From Acidimicrobiaceae bacterium (GTDB lineage: Bacteria > Actinomycetota > Acidimicrobiia > Acidimicrobiales > Acidimicrobiaceae), in contig JABEUO010000157.1 of NCBI GenBank assembly GCA_013044415.1, forward strand, positions 1 through 6,826: DNA of 6,826 nt, in the 5' to 3' direction. The translations under genes and the position numbers were made by a program. The notes beneath the pieces are model-generated. The model had not been told where the DNA came from, searched no databases, and worked only from the letters and a program-made list of their open reading frames with translations. Positions 1 through 5,262 of this stretch are shown piece after piece (the stretch's first letter is position 1; every line of letters begins with the position of its first letter).

Positions 1-1190
1 ATACAGACCACTGGCCTTGTAGCGTGGCACTTTGGACAGTGCAACTCGTCGACGACGACCTTTGACCTGAGGGACTCCACCTTAGAGCGCAACGGGTTAT
101 CCTCGTCGTCGGCCACCCCGTGCACCACGGATCCGCACTCCTCGCAAGTTTGAATCGACGAGCAGGCTTGACATACGAGTTGTGAGGTGAAGCCCTTTCG
201 ATTGTGGATGATCGCTAATTCGAAATCTACTGGATGAAGGGACCGCCTTGCGATACCCGATGCGATAGACCGGTACTCCGTAATCTTGCCGAGCTGGTCG
301 CCCCCTAGATCGAGCAATTTGGAGTGGGAGACGCTCGCACTCCATCCCGAGGTGTACCTGCTTCTCTCCAGGCTTCGTTGGCGCAGATCGTTGTTGAGCG
401 ACTCTATCGGAGGAGTCGACCCCAAAAGCGCTAGCTCACAGCCAGAAAGGTCAGACCTCAGCTTCGCAAGCCTCCAGGCTTCCCAGTATGGGCTGCGTTG
501 ATCCCGCATCGAAGGATCGCAGGCGTCAATGAGCACGATCGCACCCACTCTGCCGACCGAAGCCAAGATTGCGCTCCTCGAACCCAGCACCAATTGAGGG
601 TTTGCATCGATCTTTTGATAATCATCGGGATAGCGCAGCGCCTCGATACCCAGTTTGAGTAGCCGAGAATAGAGACCCTCGACTCGCGACTCATTGGGCA
701 AGGCCACGATTATCGATCTGTAGCTCGATCTGTGGAACTCATAGAGTGAGTGGACCCAAGCCGCCTCGTCAAAGTTAGGGGCTTCCCATATCACCCCGGC
801 CCGTTCGCCGTAGGTGAACCTCTGGGGGGACGATGGGTCTAATACCTCCACTTCGCCATTGCGTTTTGGAGGAAGGTTGACCTTTGGGGAAGCAAGCTTT
901 AGAAACTGAGCCGCCGAGCAACCCCACAACCTAGAGGCGGCGGTACACACCCCCACGACCTCGCTCGAAGGTCCCCTCGAGACTACTTTGGCGATCTCCT
1001 TCAGCTTTAGGTCGGCCTCGTCCTTCGCCTCTTTGATCTCCACTATCCAGCCGTAGTCTATCCTTCGCCCGAATGGAACTTTGACCTTCGTGCCAACTTT
1101 GACTAGCTCAGCCATCGTATCGGGGAGCAGATAGGAGAAGGGTGCGTGTAGGGCCGCCACGTCGACTACTACCTCGGCGACCTGCCACAA
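1..1190 (-). CDS. priA: Primosomal protein PriA, actinobacterial helicase-dead type (partial, 3' end beyond window)
   Basis: Replication restart protein that recognises stalled forks. Reading from 1190, 396 codons are open to the window edge with no stop. The N-terminus has the PriA 3'-DNA-binding domain start (VAEVVVDV, then FSYLLP, about residues 5-23). GSRSA (203-207) corresponds to the helicase motif GTRSA, GSTPPIESL resembles the motif LGSATPSLES, and NRKGF (330-334) precedes zinc-site cysteines C340, C343, C349, C352, C385, C388 and C396. No Walker A P-loop is present where one would lie (about 150-180), and the DEEH box is replaced by DACD (222-225). Actinobacterial PriA proteins are known to have lost ATPase motifs, so this is expected decay, not a pseudogene. 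The start is TTG at 1190-1188, chosen because the next residues match the family N-terminus; GAAGG at 1205-1201 is a weak ribosome site 10 nt upstream. An upstream in-frame start inside metK cannot be excluded. It follows metK by 28 nt. Confidence 0.9.
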   Translation of the reverse strand, partial: MWQVAEVVVDVAALHAPFSYLLPDTMAELVKVGTKVKVPFGRRIDYGWIVEIKEAKDEADLKLKEIAKVVSRGPSSEVVGVCTAASRLWGCSAAQFLKLASPKVNLPPKRNGEVEVLDPSSPQRFTYGERAGVIWEAPNFDEAAWVHSLYEFHRSSYRSIIVALPNESRVEGLYSRLLKLGIEALRYPDDYQKIDANPQLVLGSRSAILASVGRVGAIVLIDACDPSMRDQRSPYWEAWRLAKLRSDLSGCELALLGSTPPIESLNNDLRQRSLERSRYTSGWSASVSHSKLLDLGGDQLGKITEYRSIASGIARRSLHPVDFELAIIHNRKGFTSQLVCQACSSIQTCEECGSVVHGVADDEDNPLRSKVESLRSKVVVDELHCPKCHATRPVVC

Positions 1191-1218
1191 GCTACTACGA
1201 CCTTCAACCCCTTGTGAG

Positions 1219-2412
1219 CTAGATGCCAATTGCGGACTTGAAGTCGTCCAACTTCGAAGTGATCTCCCAGGTAAAGCCCTTCTCGGTCCTTCCGAAGTGA
1301 CCATAGGCCGCCGTCCGCCTGAAGATAGGTCGTCTCAAATCGAGGTCCCTAATAATCGCCGCCGGCCTAAGGTCGAAGAGGTCCTTGATCGCTTTTTCAA
1401 TCGACTCGATGGACACCGTCTCGGTTCCAAAGGTCTCGACCATCAAGGAAACCGGGTGGGCGACTCCGATCGCATAGGCAACCTGGATCTCACACCTCTT
1501 TGCTGCTCCAGAAGCTACCACGTGCTTAGCCACCCAGCGAGCTGCGTAGGCTGCGGACCTATCGACCTTCGATGGGTCCTTGCCGGAAAATGCCCCGCCG
1601 CCGTGCCTTGCCGCACCGCCGTAGGTATCGACGATTATCTTTCGGCCGGTCAGGCCGGTATCGGCATGAGGACCGCCCAATTCAAATCGTCCCGTCGGGT
1701 TGGCGAGGATATTCAGCCGAGTACGATCGAGGTCGTATGGAATCATCGGGTTGATCACCGAGTCGACTAGGTCCGGCAAGAGGAGGGTCTTGAGGTCTAT
1801 TCCCGGCTGGTGCTGGGTCGATATAAGCACGGTGTCAAGGCGGATCGGGCGATAACCTTCGTACTCCACGCTCACCTGGGTCTTCCCGTCGGGACGTAGG
1901 TAGGGAAGGACACCCGCCCTCCTCACCTCGGCTAGCCTCTGAGACATCCGATGGGCGAGCCAAATCGGCAGGGGCATCAGGTCGGGGGTCTCGTCGCAAG
2001 CGAATCCGAACATCATCCCCTGATCTCCGGCCCCCAAAGAAGAGAGTTCATCGTGGGCTGACTCAACCCTCTGCTCGAAAGCAGAATCCACACCTTGGGC
2101 TATATCCGGAGACTGCTCGTCAATAGTCACCACGACCCCGCAGGTATTGCCGTCAAAACCATAGCTCTCACGGTCGTAGCCGATATCGCAAATCGTCTTT
2201 CTAACGAGATGGGGTATGTCTACATAACTAGTGGTGCTAATTTCACCGGCGACTACCACGAGGCCCGTGGTAAGTAGGGTTTCACATGCCACTCGACCCA
2301 TAGGATCGTCGGTGAGGATCGCATCCAGAATTGAGTCTGAAATCTGGTCGGCCATCTTGTCTGGATGGCCCTCGGTCACTGATTCAGACGTGAATGTATA
2401 ACGACGGGACAA
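1219..2412 (-). CDS. metK: S-adenosylmethionine synthetase MetK
   Basis: Cytosolic enzyme that makes S-adenosylmethionine from methionine and ATP, releasing phosphate and pyrophosphate. The 397-residue product has the family length and all three domains. GHPDK at 15-19 binds ATP, GAGDQG at 127-132 is signature 1, and the glycine-rich GGGAFSGKD at 271-279 is signature 2. RPDGKTQV (173-180) and YAIGVAHP (313-320) also fit. The start is TTG at 2412-2410: an excellent AGGAGG lies at 2426-2421 with an 8-nt spacer, and the next ATG (residue 20) would remove the GHPDK motif. The stop is TAG. The gene sits between coaBC (75-nt gap) and priA (28 nt), the usual actinobacterial position, and is probably co-transcribed with them. 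No catalytic residue looks lost. Confidence 0.98.
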   Translation of the reverse strand: MSRRYTFTSESVTEGHPDKMADQISDSILDAILTDDPMGRVACETLLTTGLVVVAGEISTTSYVDIPHLVRKTICDIGYDRESYGFDGNTCGVVVTIDEQSPDIAQGVDSAFEQRVESAHDELSSLGAGDQGMMFGFACDETPDLMPLPIWLAHRMSQRLAEVRRAGVLPYLRPDGKTQVSVEYEGYRPIRLDTVLISTQHQPGIDLKTLLLPDLVDSVINPMIPYDLDRTRLNILANPTGRFELGGPHADTGLTGRKIIVDTYGGAARHGGGAFSGKDPSKVDRSAAYAARWVAKHVVASGAAKRCEIQVAYAIGVAHPVSLMVETFGTETVSIESIEKAIKDLFDLRPAAIIRDLDLRRPIFRRTAAYGHFGRTEKGFTWEITSKLDDFKSAIGI

Positions 2413-2487
2413 CTTTCAACCCTCCTGGCATCGACCTCGGCAGCACCGAAAGTCACCGGGCTACAGCAATGAGATTAGTGGCAATTG
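2413..2487 (-). other. coaBC-metK intergenic leader
   Basis: A 75-nt gap with two weak stem possibilities in the minus-strand RNA. In the first, AGCAAU (starting within the coaBC stop) pairs with AUUGCU across a 13-nt loop. In the second, UUUCGG pairs with CCGAGG across UGCUG. The ribosome site of metK follows. No U-tract terminator, no clear promoter and no recognisable S-adenosylmethionine riboswitch core were found. Confidence 0.3.
2420..2426 (-). promoter_or_regulatory. Shine-Dalgarno site deciding the metK TTG start
   Basis: On the minus strand this reads AGGAGGG, a near-perfect complement to the 16S rRNA tail. From the end of AGGAGG there are 8 nt to the TTG at 2412. This supports TTG rather than any later codon as the metK start. 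Confidence 0.85.
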
Positions 2488-3711
2488 CTAAACTTTTGGA
2501 CCGGAACTAAGTATCTCCAGCGCCCTGGCCAAGACCACCTCAGCTACTCGCCTCTTGGAGACCCTCTCTAGGTAGGTGGCGTCACGGTCGCTTTCGACGA
2601 TAAACACGGAGTTGGTTTCGGTCGCAAAGCCGGCCCCCGGGGATGTGACGTCGTTCCCGACGATTATGTCCGCACCCTTTCGAGAAAGCTTGTCACGTGC
2701 GTAATTCTCAGGATCACCGGTTTCTGCGGCAAATCCGACGATGACCTGCCGACGGCTCCGATTAGCCCCCAGATAAGCCAGGATATCTTCTGTGTGAACG
2801 AGTCGGATTTCGGGTACTCCGTCGCCTTTTTTGATCTTTTGGCTCTTCTGATCTTCAACCCTGAAGTCCGCTACCGCCGCCGCCATCACGATAATGTCTG
2901 CGGTCTTGGAGAGCTCCTTCATCGCCGCCGACATCTCCGAAGCGGACTCGACACTTACCATTTTTGCACCGTTAGGAGGTGGGAGGTTTTCAACGGTCGA
3001 AACAAGTGACACACTCGCACCGCCAGCCAAGGCGACCTCGGCAAATGCATACCCCTGCCTGCCACTCGATCGATTGCCGATAAACCTAACCGGATCGATA
3101 GCCTCCCTAGTCCCGCCGGCCGACACGACCACTTCAAGACCGGCTAGATCAATTTTGCCGACCTCTTCGAGCAGCCCTTGGGCCATGGCGACGATTTCAT
3201 GGGGCTCCGCCATCCTTCCGGCACCAAAGTCACCACCGGCAAGCCTGCCGACCCCTGGCTGGACTATCGACACGCCCGTAGCGGCTAAAAACTCAATGTT
3301 GCGCCTAACGGCGGGGTTTTCCCACATCTCTGTGTGCATCGCAGGAGCAATCAGCACCTTTGACCTAGCTGCGATGAGAACTGCCGAAACCAGATCATCG
3401 GACGCACCATTCGCGAACTTAGAAATTACATTCGCAGTTGCCGGAGCGACTAGCACAAGGTCGGCCCTGCGAGCGAGGGTGGTATGTGGTACCGGGTCAG
3501 TCGAGTTCCAGAGCGAACTCCTAACCGGCTCGGAGGACAAAGCCGAAAAGGTGGTCTCGCCGACAAACCTCTTGGCATCCTCGGTCATCACCGGGACTAC
3601 ATGGTAACCGAGGTCGAAGAGACGCCTGGCAATCTCCACCGCCTTATAAGCGGCTATTCCTCCAGATATGCACAGCACGACAGTCTTTTGTGTCGAGCCA
3701 GAACTTCTCAA
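2488..3711 (-). CDS. coaBC: Bifunctional CoaBC: phosphopantothenoylcysteine decarboxylase / phosphopantothenate-cysteine ligase
   Basis: Carries out two successive steps of coenzyme A synthesis: CTP-dependent joining of cysteine to 4'-phosphopantothenate (CoaB) and FMN-dependent decarboxylation (CoaC). The CoaC half covers about residues 1-185, with SGGIAAYKA (16-24), the likely catalytic histidine in PHTTL (H76), LVAPATANV and PAMHTEMW (123-130). The CoaB half, from about 190 to the end, has SAGGTRE, IDPVRFIGNRSSG (N213) and KIKK (292-295). In E. coli CoaC an ACGD motif carries a cysteine; here the equivalent is AGGD, a change I also recall in mycobacteria. The start is placed at TTG 3711 because GGAGG (3724-3720) lies 8 nt upstream and the product (407 aa) then begins a few residues before the Rossmann strand. 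TTG at 3726 (412 aa) or GTG at 3720 are alternatives without a well-spaced ribosome site. Lies 67 nt after rpoZ and 75 nt before metK. Confidence 0.96.
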   Translation of the reverse strand: MRSSGSTQKTVVLCISGGIAAYKAVEIARRLFDLGYHVVPVMTEDAKRFVGETTFSALSSEPVRSSLWNSTDPVPHTTLARRADLVLVAPATANVISKFANGASDDLVSAVLIAARSKVLIAPAMHTEMWENPAVRRNIEFLAATGVSIVQPGVGRLAGGDFGAGRMAEPHEIVAMAQGLLEEVGKIDLAGLEVVVSAGGTREAIDPVRFIGNRSSGRQGYAFAEVALAGGASVSLVSTVENLPPPNGAKMVSVESASEMSAAMKELSKTADIIVMAAAVADFRVEDQKSQKIKKGDGVPEIRLVHTEDILAYLGANRSRRQVIVGFAAETGDPENYARDKLSRKGADIIVGNDVTSPGAGFATETNSVFIVESDRDATYLERVSKRRVAEVVLARALEILSSGPKV

Positions 3712-3719
3712 GGCGGTCA

Positions 3720-3724
3720 CCTCC
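3720..3724 (-). promoter_or_regulatory. Shine-Dalgarno site supporting the coaBC TTG start at 3711
   Basis: GGAGG on the minus strand, 8 nt before TTG 3711. It lies inside the longer reading frame that begins at 3726, so it argues for the shorter product. Confidence 0.6.
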
Positions 3725-3744
3725 AAAGGTTATATAGCCACTGC

Positions 3745-3773
3745 CTCCAGAGGTCCTCTGAAGCTAGCCTCAG
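3745..3773 (-). repeat. Two overlapping inverted repeats between rpoZ and coaBC
   Basis: In minus-strand RNA, hairpin A pairs 3773-3768 (CUGAGG) with 3763-3758 (CUUCAG) around a CUAG loop. Hairpin B pairs 3763-3757 (CUUCAGA) with 3751-3745 (UCUGGAG) around GGACC. They share bases 3758-3763, so only one can form at a time. As DNA, 3748-3760 is a dyad with a single central base and 3758-3773 is a 16-bp palindrome with one imperfect pair. There is no U-tract after either. Confidence 0.5.
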
Positions 3774-3778
3774 GACGG

Positions 3779-4126
3779 CTACTCTAATTCAGCTTCGGGC
3801 GACTCGACGACGAGGTCCAAAGAGTCGGCTTCCAGAGCCTCTTCCTCCTTGCGAGGGATAATCTTTCCCTCAGCTATCTCGTCGAAGGCGATAGACAACG
3901 GCTTGGTAGAGGTCGAATCGATCTGCGGAGGGACGATAGAGCCGAGTCCCTCGCCTAAGCGGGAATAGTAAGAGTTGATCTGACGCGCCCTCTTGGCGCT
4001 CAAGCTGACCAGGGAGAACTTCGAACCGGCGACCTCTAGCAACTTCTCAACTGGTGGCACCATCATGGAACGGCCCAACGTATCTGCCAATTCAATCTCC
4101 TCGTTAAGGGTCCTAAGACCACTCAT
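3779..4126 (-). CDS. rpoZ: DNA-directed RNA polymerase omega subunit
   Basis: Small subunit that helps fold and assemble the beta' subunit of RNA polymerase. With the ATG start the product is 115 residues. The conserved core runs from PPVEKLLE (about 24-31) through SKFSLVSLSAKRARQIN (about 35-51), including the invariant AKRARQIN, and YYSRLGEG, to KPLSIAFDEIAEGKI (75-89). The C-terminal 25 residues are strongly acidic and not part of the family core. The start is uncertain. ATG 4126 is used here. TTG 4135 would add three residues. TTG 4090, six nt after GAGGAG (4102-4097), would give a 103-residue protein whose N-terminus is closer in length to other actinobacterial omegas. It lies between gmk and coaBC, with non-coding gaps on both sides that may hold their own signals. 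Confidence 0.93.
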   Translation of the reverse strand: MSGLRTLNEEIELADTLGRSMMVPPVEKLLEVAGSKFSLVSLSAKRARQINSYYSRLGEGLGSIVPPQIDSTSTKPLSIAFDEIAEGKIIPRKEEEALEADSLDLVVESPEAELE

Positions 4127-4150
4127 GGATTCCAACCCGTTTTCGACCAG

Positions 4151-4179
4151 CGATAATTATCGAGATCGGGACCTATCAA
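4151..4179 (-). promoter_or_regulatory. Candidate rpoZ promoter with perfect 12-bp palindrome
   Basis: On the minus strand, TTGATA (4179-4174) resembles a -35 box and is followed after 17 nt by TTATCG (4156-4151), a weak -10 box. The -10 region overlaps the perfect palindrome CGATAATTATCG at 4151-4162. Initiation about 7 nt downstream would leave a short leader before ATG 4126. The -10 match is poor, so this is tentative. Confidence 0.35.
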
Positions 4180-4189
4180 TCCTAGTTGC

Positions 4190-4211
4190 CTTGGCGGCGA
4201 TAGCCGCTAAG
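4190..4211 (-). terminator. Hairpin in gmk-rpoZ gap, possible U-less terminator or processing site
   Basis: In minus-strand RNA, CUUAGCGGC pairs with GCCGCCAAG around a UAUC loop: nine positions with one A-C mismatch. It begins 38 nt after the gmk stop and is not followed by a U-tract, so it is not a classical intrinsic terminator. Termination, attenuation or RNA-end protection are all possible. Confidence 0.3.
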
Positions 4212-4249
4212 TACGAACTCACGACCACCTAGTCACCGACGTGCCCCGC

Positions 4250-4801
4250 TCAAGTTAGGGGTCGCCTCAGGGAACGCTCCTTGGAAATTATGCTCGCCAC
4301 CGCAGATACCGCCTGGATCGGGTCTTCATTCACCACGACCTGGTCTGCTAGCCCACGAGCGATGGCAATCTCTCGTTCTGCGATCGCCAACCTGTCGGCC
4401 ACGTGCTCCTCGCTATCCCCCCTCCTGCGCATACGGACACCGAGTTCCACAAGCGAAGGGGGTTCGATGGCAATCACCAAGGACTCTGGATAGTTCTCCT
4501 TGATCATCTGTGCGCCCTGGAGGTCGATCTCGAGAATCAAATCGTCGCCGTCGGTGGGATCGGGTGCCGGGGTACCATAAAGGTTACCTAGATACTCGGC
4601 CCACTCAAGAAACTTTCCATCGTCAACGGCGCGAAGAAACTCCAATCGGCTAACGAAGACGTAAGCGTCTTCCGACTCACCGACCCTACGCGGCCGGGTA
4701 GTCCACGACCTCGAGAGCTTCACCGATCCCAATTCTCGGACGAGTCCGGCGGTTATGGTCCCTTTTCCAACGCCGCCAGGCCCACACACTACGATGATCA
4801 G
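4250..4801 (-). CDS. gmk: Guanylate kinase
   Basis: Phosphorylates GMP to GDP with ATP, feeding GTP and dGTP pools. From the proposed start the product is 183 residues. The P-loop GPGGVGKG is at 7-14. The GMP-binding region has SRSWTTRPRR followed by GESEDAYVFV, then FLEWAEYLGNLYGT. LILEIDLQGA is the Walker-B-like strand, RMRRRGDSEEHVADRL forms the lid, and VVNEDPIQAV is near the end, all typical. The start is the problem: no ATG, GTG or TTG lies in frame before GTG 4789, and that GTG would begin directly at CGPGG, cutting off most of the first beta strand and having no ribosome site. CTG 4801 gives MIIVVCGPGG, the normal family N-terminus, and overlaps the mihF stop as CTGA. AAGGA (4818-4814) lies 12 nt upstream. 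I therefore list CTG, with GTG 4789 (179 aa) as the conservative alternative. Confidence 0.93.
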   Translation of the reverse strand: MIIVVCGPGGVGKGTITAGLVRELGSVKLSRSWTTRPRRVGESEDAYVFVSRLEFLRAVDDGKFLEWAEYLGNLYGTPAPDPTDGDDLILEIDLQGAQMIKENYPESLVIAIEPPSLVELGVRMRRRGDSEEHVADRLAIAEREIAIARGLADQVVVNEDPIQAVSAVASIISKERSLRRPLT

Positions 4802-5118
4802 GGTTTCGCTGTGTCCTTGATGAGACGTTCTCTCTGATTGGCTCCAAGACCCTGGAGCCTCCTGGTATCGGCGATGCCAACTTCCGACATAATTTTGCGG
4901 GCCTTGACCTTTCCGATTCCTGGAAGACTTTCGAGCACCGAAACGACCTTCATCTTTCCGACCAATTCGTCAGATGAGGAACGCTCCAAAAGTGACTCGA
5001 GGGTAATTGAACCCATCTTGAGCTGTTCTTTTAGCTCAGCACGTGCACGACGGGCATGTGCTGCCTTTTCGAGAGCGGCTTGTCGCTGCTCAGGTGTTAG
5101 AGATGGAGGCAATGGCAT
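4798..5118 (-). CDS. mihF: Actinobacterial integration host factor mIHF
   Basis: Nucleoid-associated DNA-binding protein of Actinobacteria (mIHF in mycobacteria, sIHF in Streptomyces), unrelated in fold to E. coli IHF. The product is 106 residues, the family length. It starts LPPSLTPEQRQAALEKAA, then a basic helix rich in Arg and Lys (about 20-34). VGKMKVVSVLESLPGIGKVKA (about 53-73) and the following KIMSEVGI form the helix-two-turn-helix region that contacts the DNA backbone, ending with LQGLGANQRERL. The reading frame stays open upstream to 5220, but that extension is A/T-rich and unlike the family, so ATG 5118 is chosen. No ribosome site precedes it; instead a -10-like TATCTT sits 7 nt upstream, suggesting a leaderless mRNA. 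The stop TGA overlaps the proposed gmk start. Confidence 0.96.
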   Translation of the reverse strand: MPLPPSLTPEQRQAALEKAAHARRARAELKEQLKMGSITLESLLERSSSDELVGKMKVVSVLESLPGIGKVKARKIMSEVGIADTRRLQGLGANQRERLIKDTAKP

Positions 5119-5131
5119 AGTTGGAAAGATA
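5119..5131 (-). promoter_or_regulatory. Leaderless-type -10 box for mihF
   Basis: TATCTT at 5131-5126 fits the actinobacterial -10 pattern TANNNT and lies exactly 7 nt before ATG 5118, so transcription would begin at or next to the A of the start codon. Lack of a Shine-Dalgarno sequence agrees with this. No convincing -35 box was found 17-18 nt upstream. Confidence 0.45.
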
Positions 5132-5262
5132 ACCGAAAATTTTACAGTTGGGTGCTTAAAATTACGGTTAATTAGCTTTTGGAGGCCAATTTCTCGAAAA
5201 AATCCCCCTTTTGGGCCCATTTTGGCATATTAGCTTCGAAATTCAACTAGTTTTCCGGCGTG
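5119..5262 (-). promoter_or_regulatory. A/T-rich intergenic region with helically phased A/T tracts, upstream of mihF
   Basis: The only long A/T-rich stretch in the window, separating the pyr genes from the mihF block. Short A/T tracts are centred near 5178.5, 5190, 5199.5, 5210.5, 5221.5, 5241 and 5252.5, mostly 9.5-11.5 bp apart or close to twice that, i.e. close to one or two turns of the helix. A second group at 5139.5, 5160.5 and 5171.5 is in phase with itself but shifted. Such an arrangement is expected to bend DNA. TTGGCC (5190-5185) with TAATTT 19 nt downstream is a weaker promoter possibility. Confidence 0.5.

Noticed and set aside
97..694. Two small minus-strand frames (97-345 and 458-694)
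   Set aside because: Both are in other frames of priA, whose own frame is open and matches the family throughout.
1201..1213. GGGTTGAA shared by the priA and metK upstream regions as a possible regulatory repeat
   Set aside because: Only eight bases, at different distances from the starts, and probably reflects Shine-Dalgarno-like composition.
1297..1770. Plus-strand open frame opposite metK
   Set aside because: It mirrors a clearly real gene, has no family resemblance and is a product of codon bias on the other strand.
2413..2487. S-adenosylmethionine riboswitch before metK
   Set aside because: The gap is too short for the SAM-I or SAM-IV folds, and the conserved SAM-II core was not found.
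2894..3607. Plus-strand 237-codon frame opposite coaBC
   Set aside because: Long but low-complexity in Ala, Ser and Thr, and fully antisense to a well-supported enzyme.
5119..5220. Upstream 34-residue extension of mIHF from ATG 5220
   Set aside because: The extension is A/T-rich, dominated by Lys, Phe and Ile, unlike the family N-terminus, and coincides with the predicted promoter region.
5195..5222. CCC-AAAA-GGG followed by six T on the minus strand as an intrinsic terminator after pyrF
   Set aside because: The stem is only three base pairs, too weak; the T run is better explained as one of the phased tracts.
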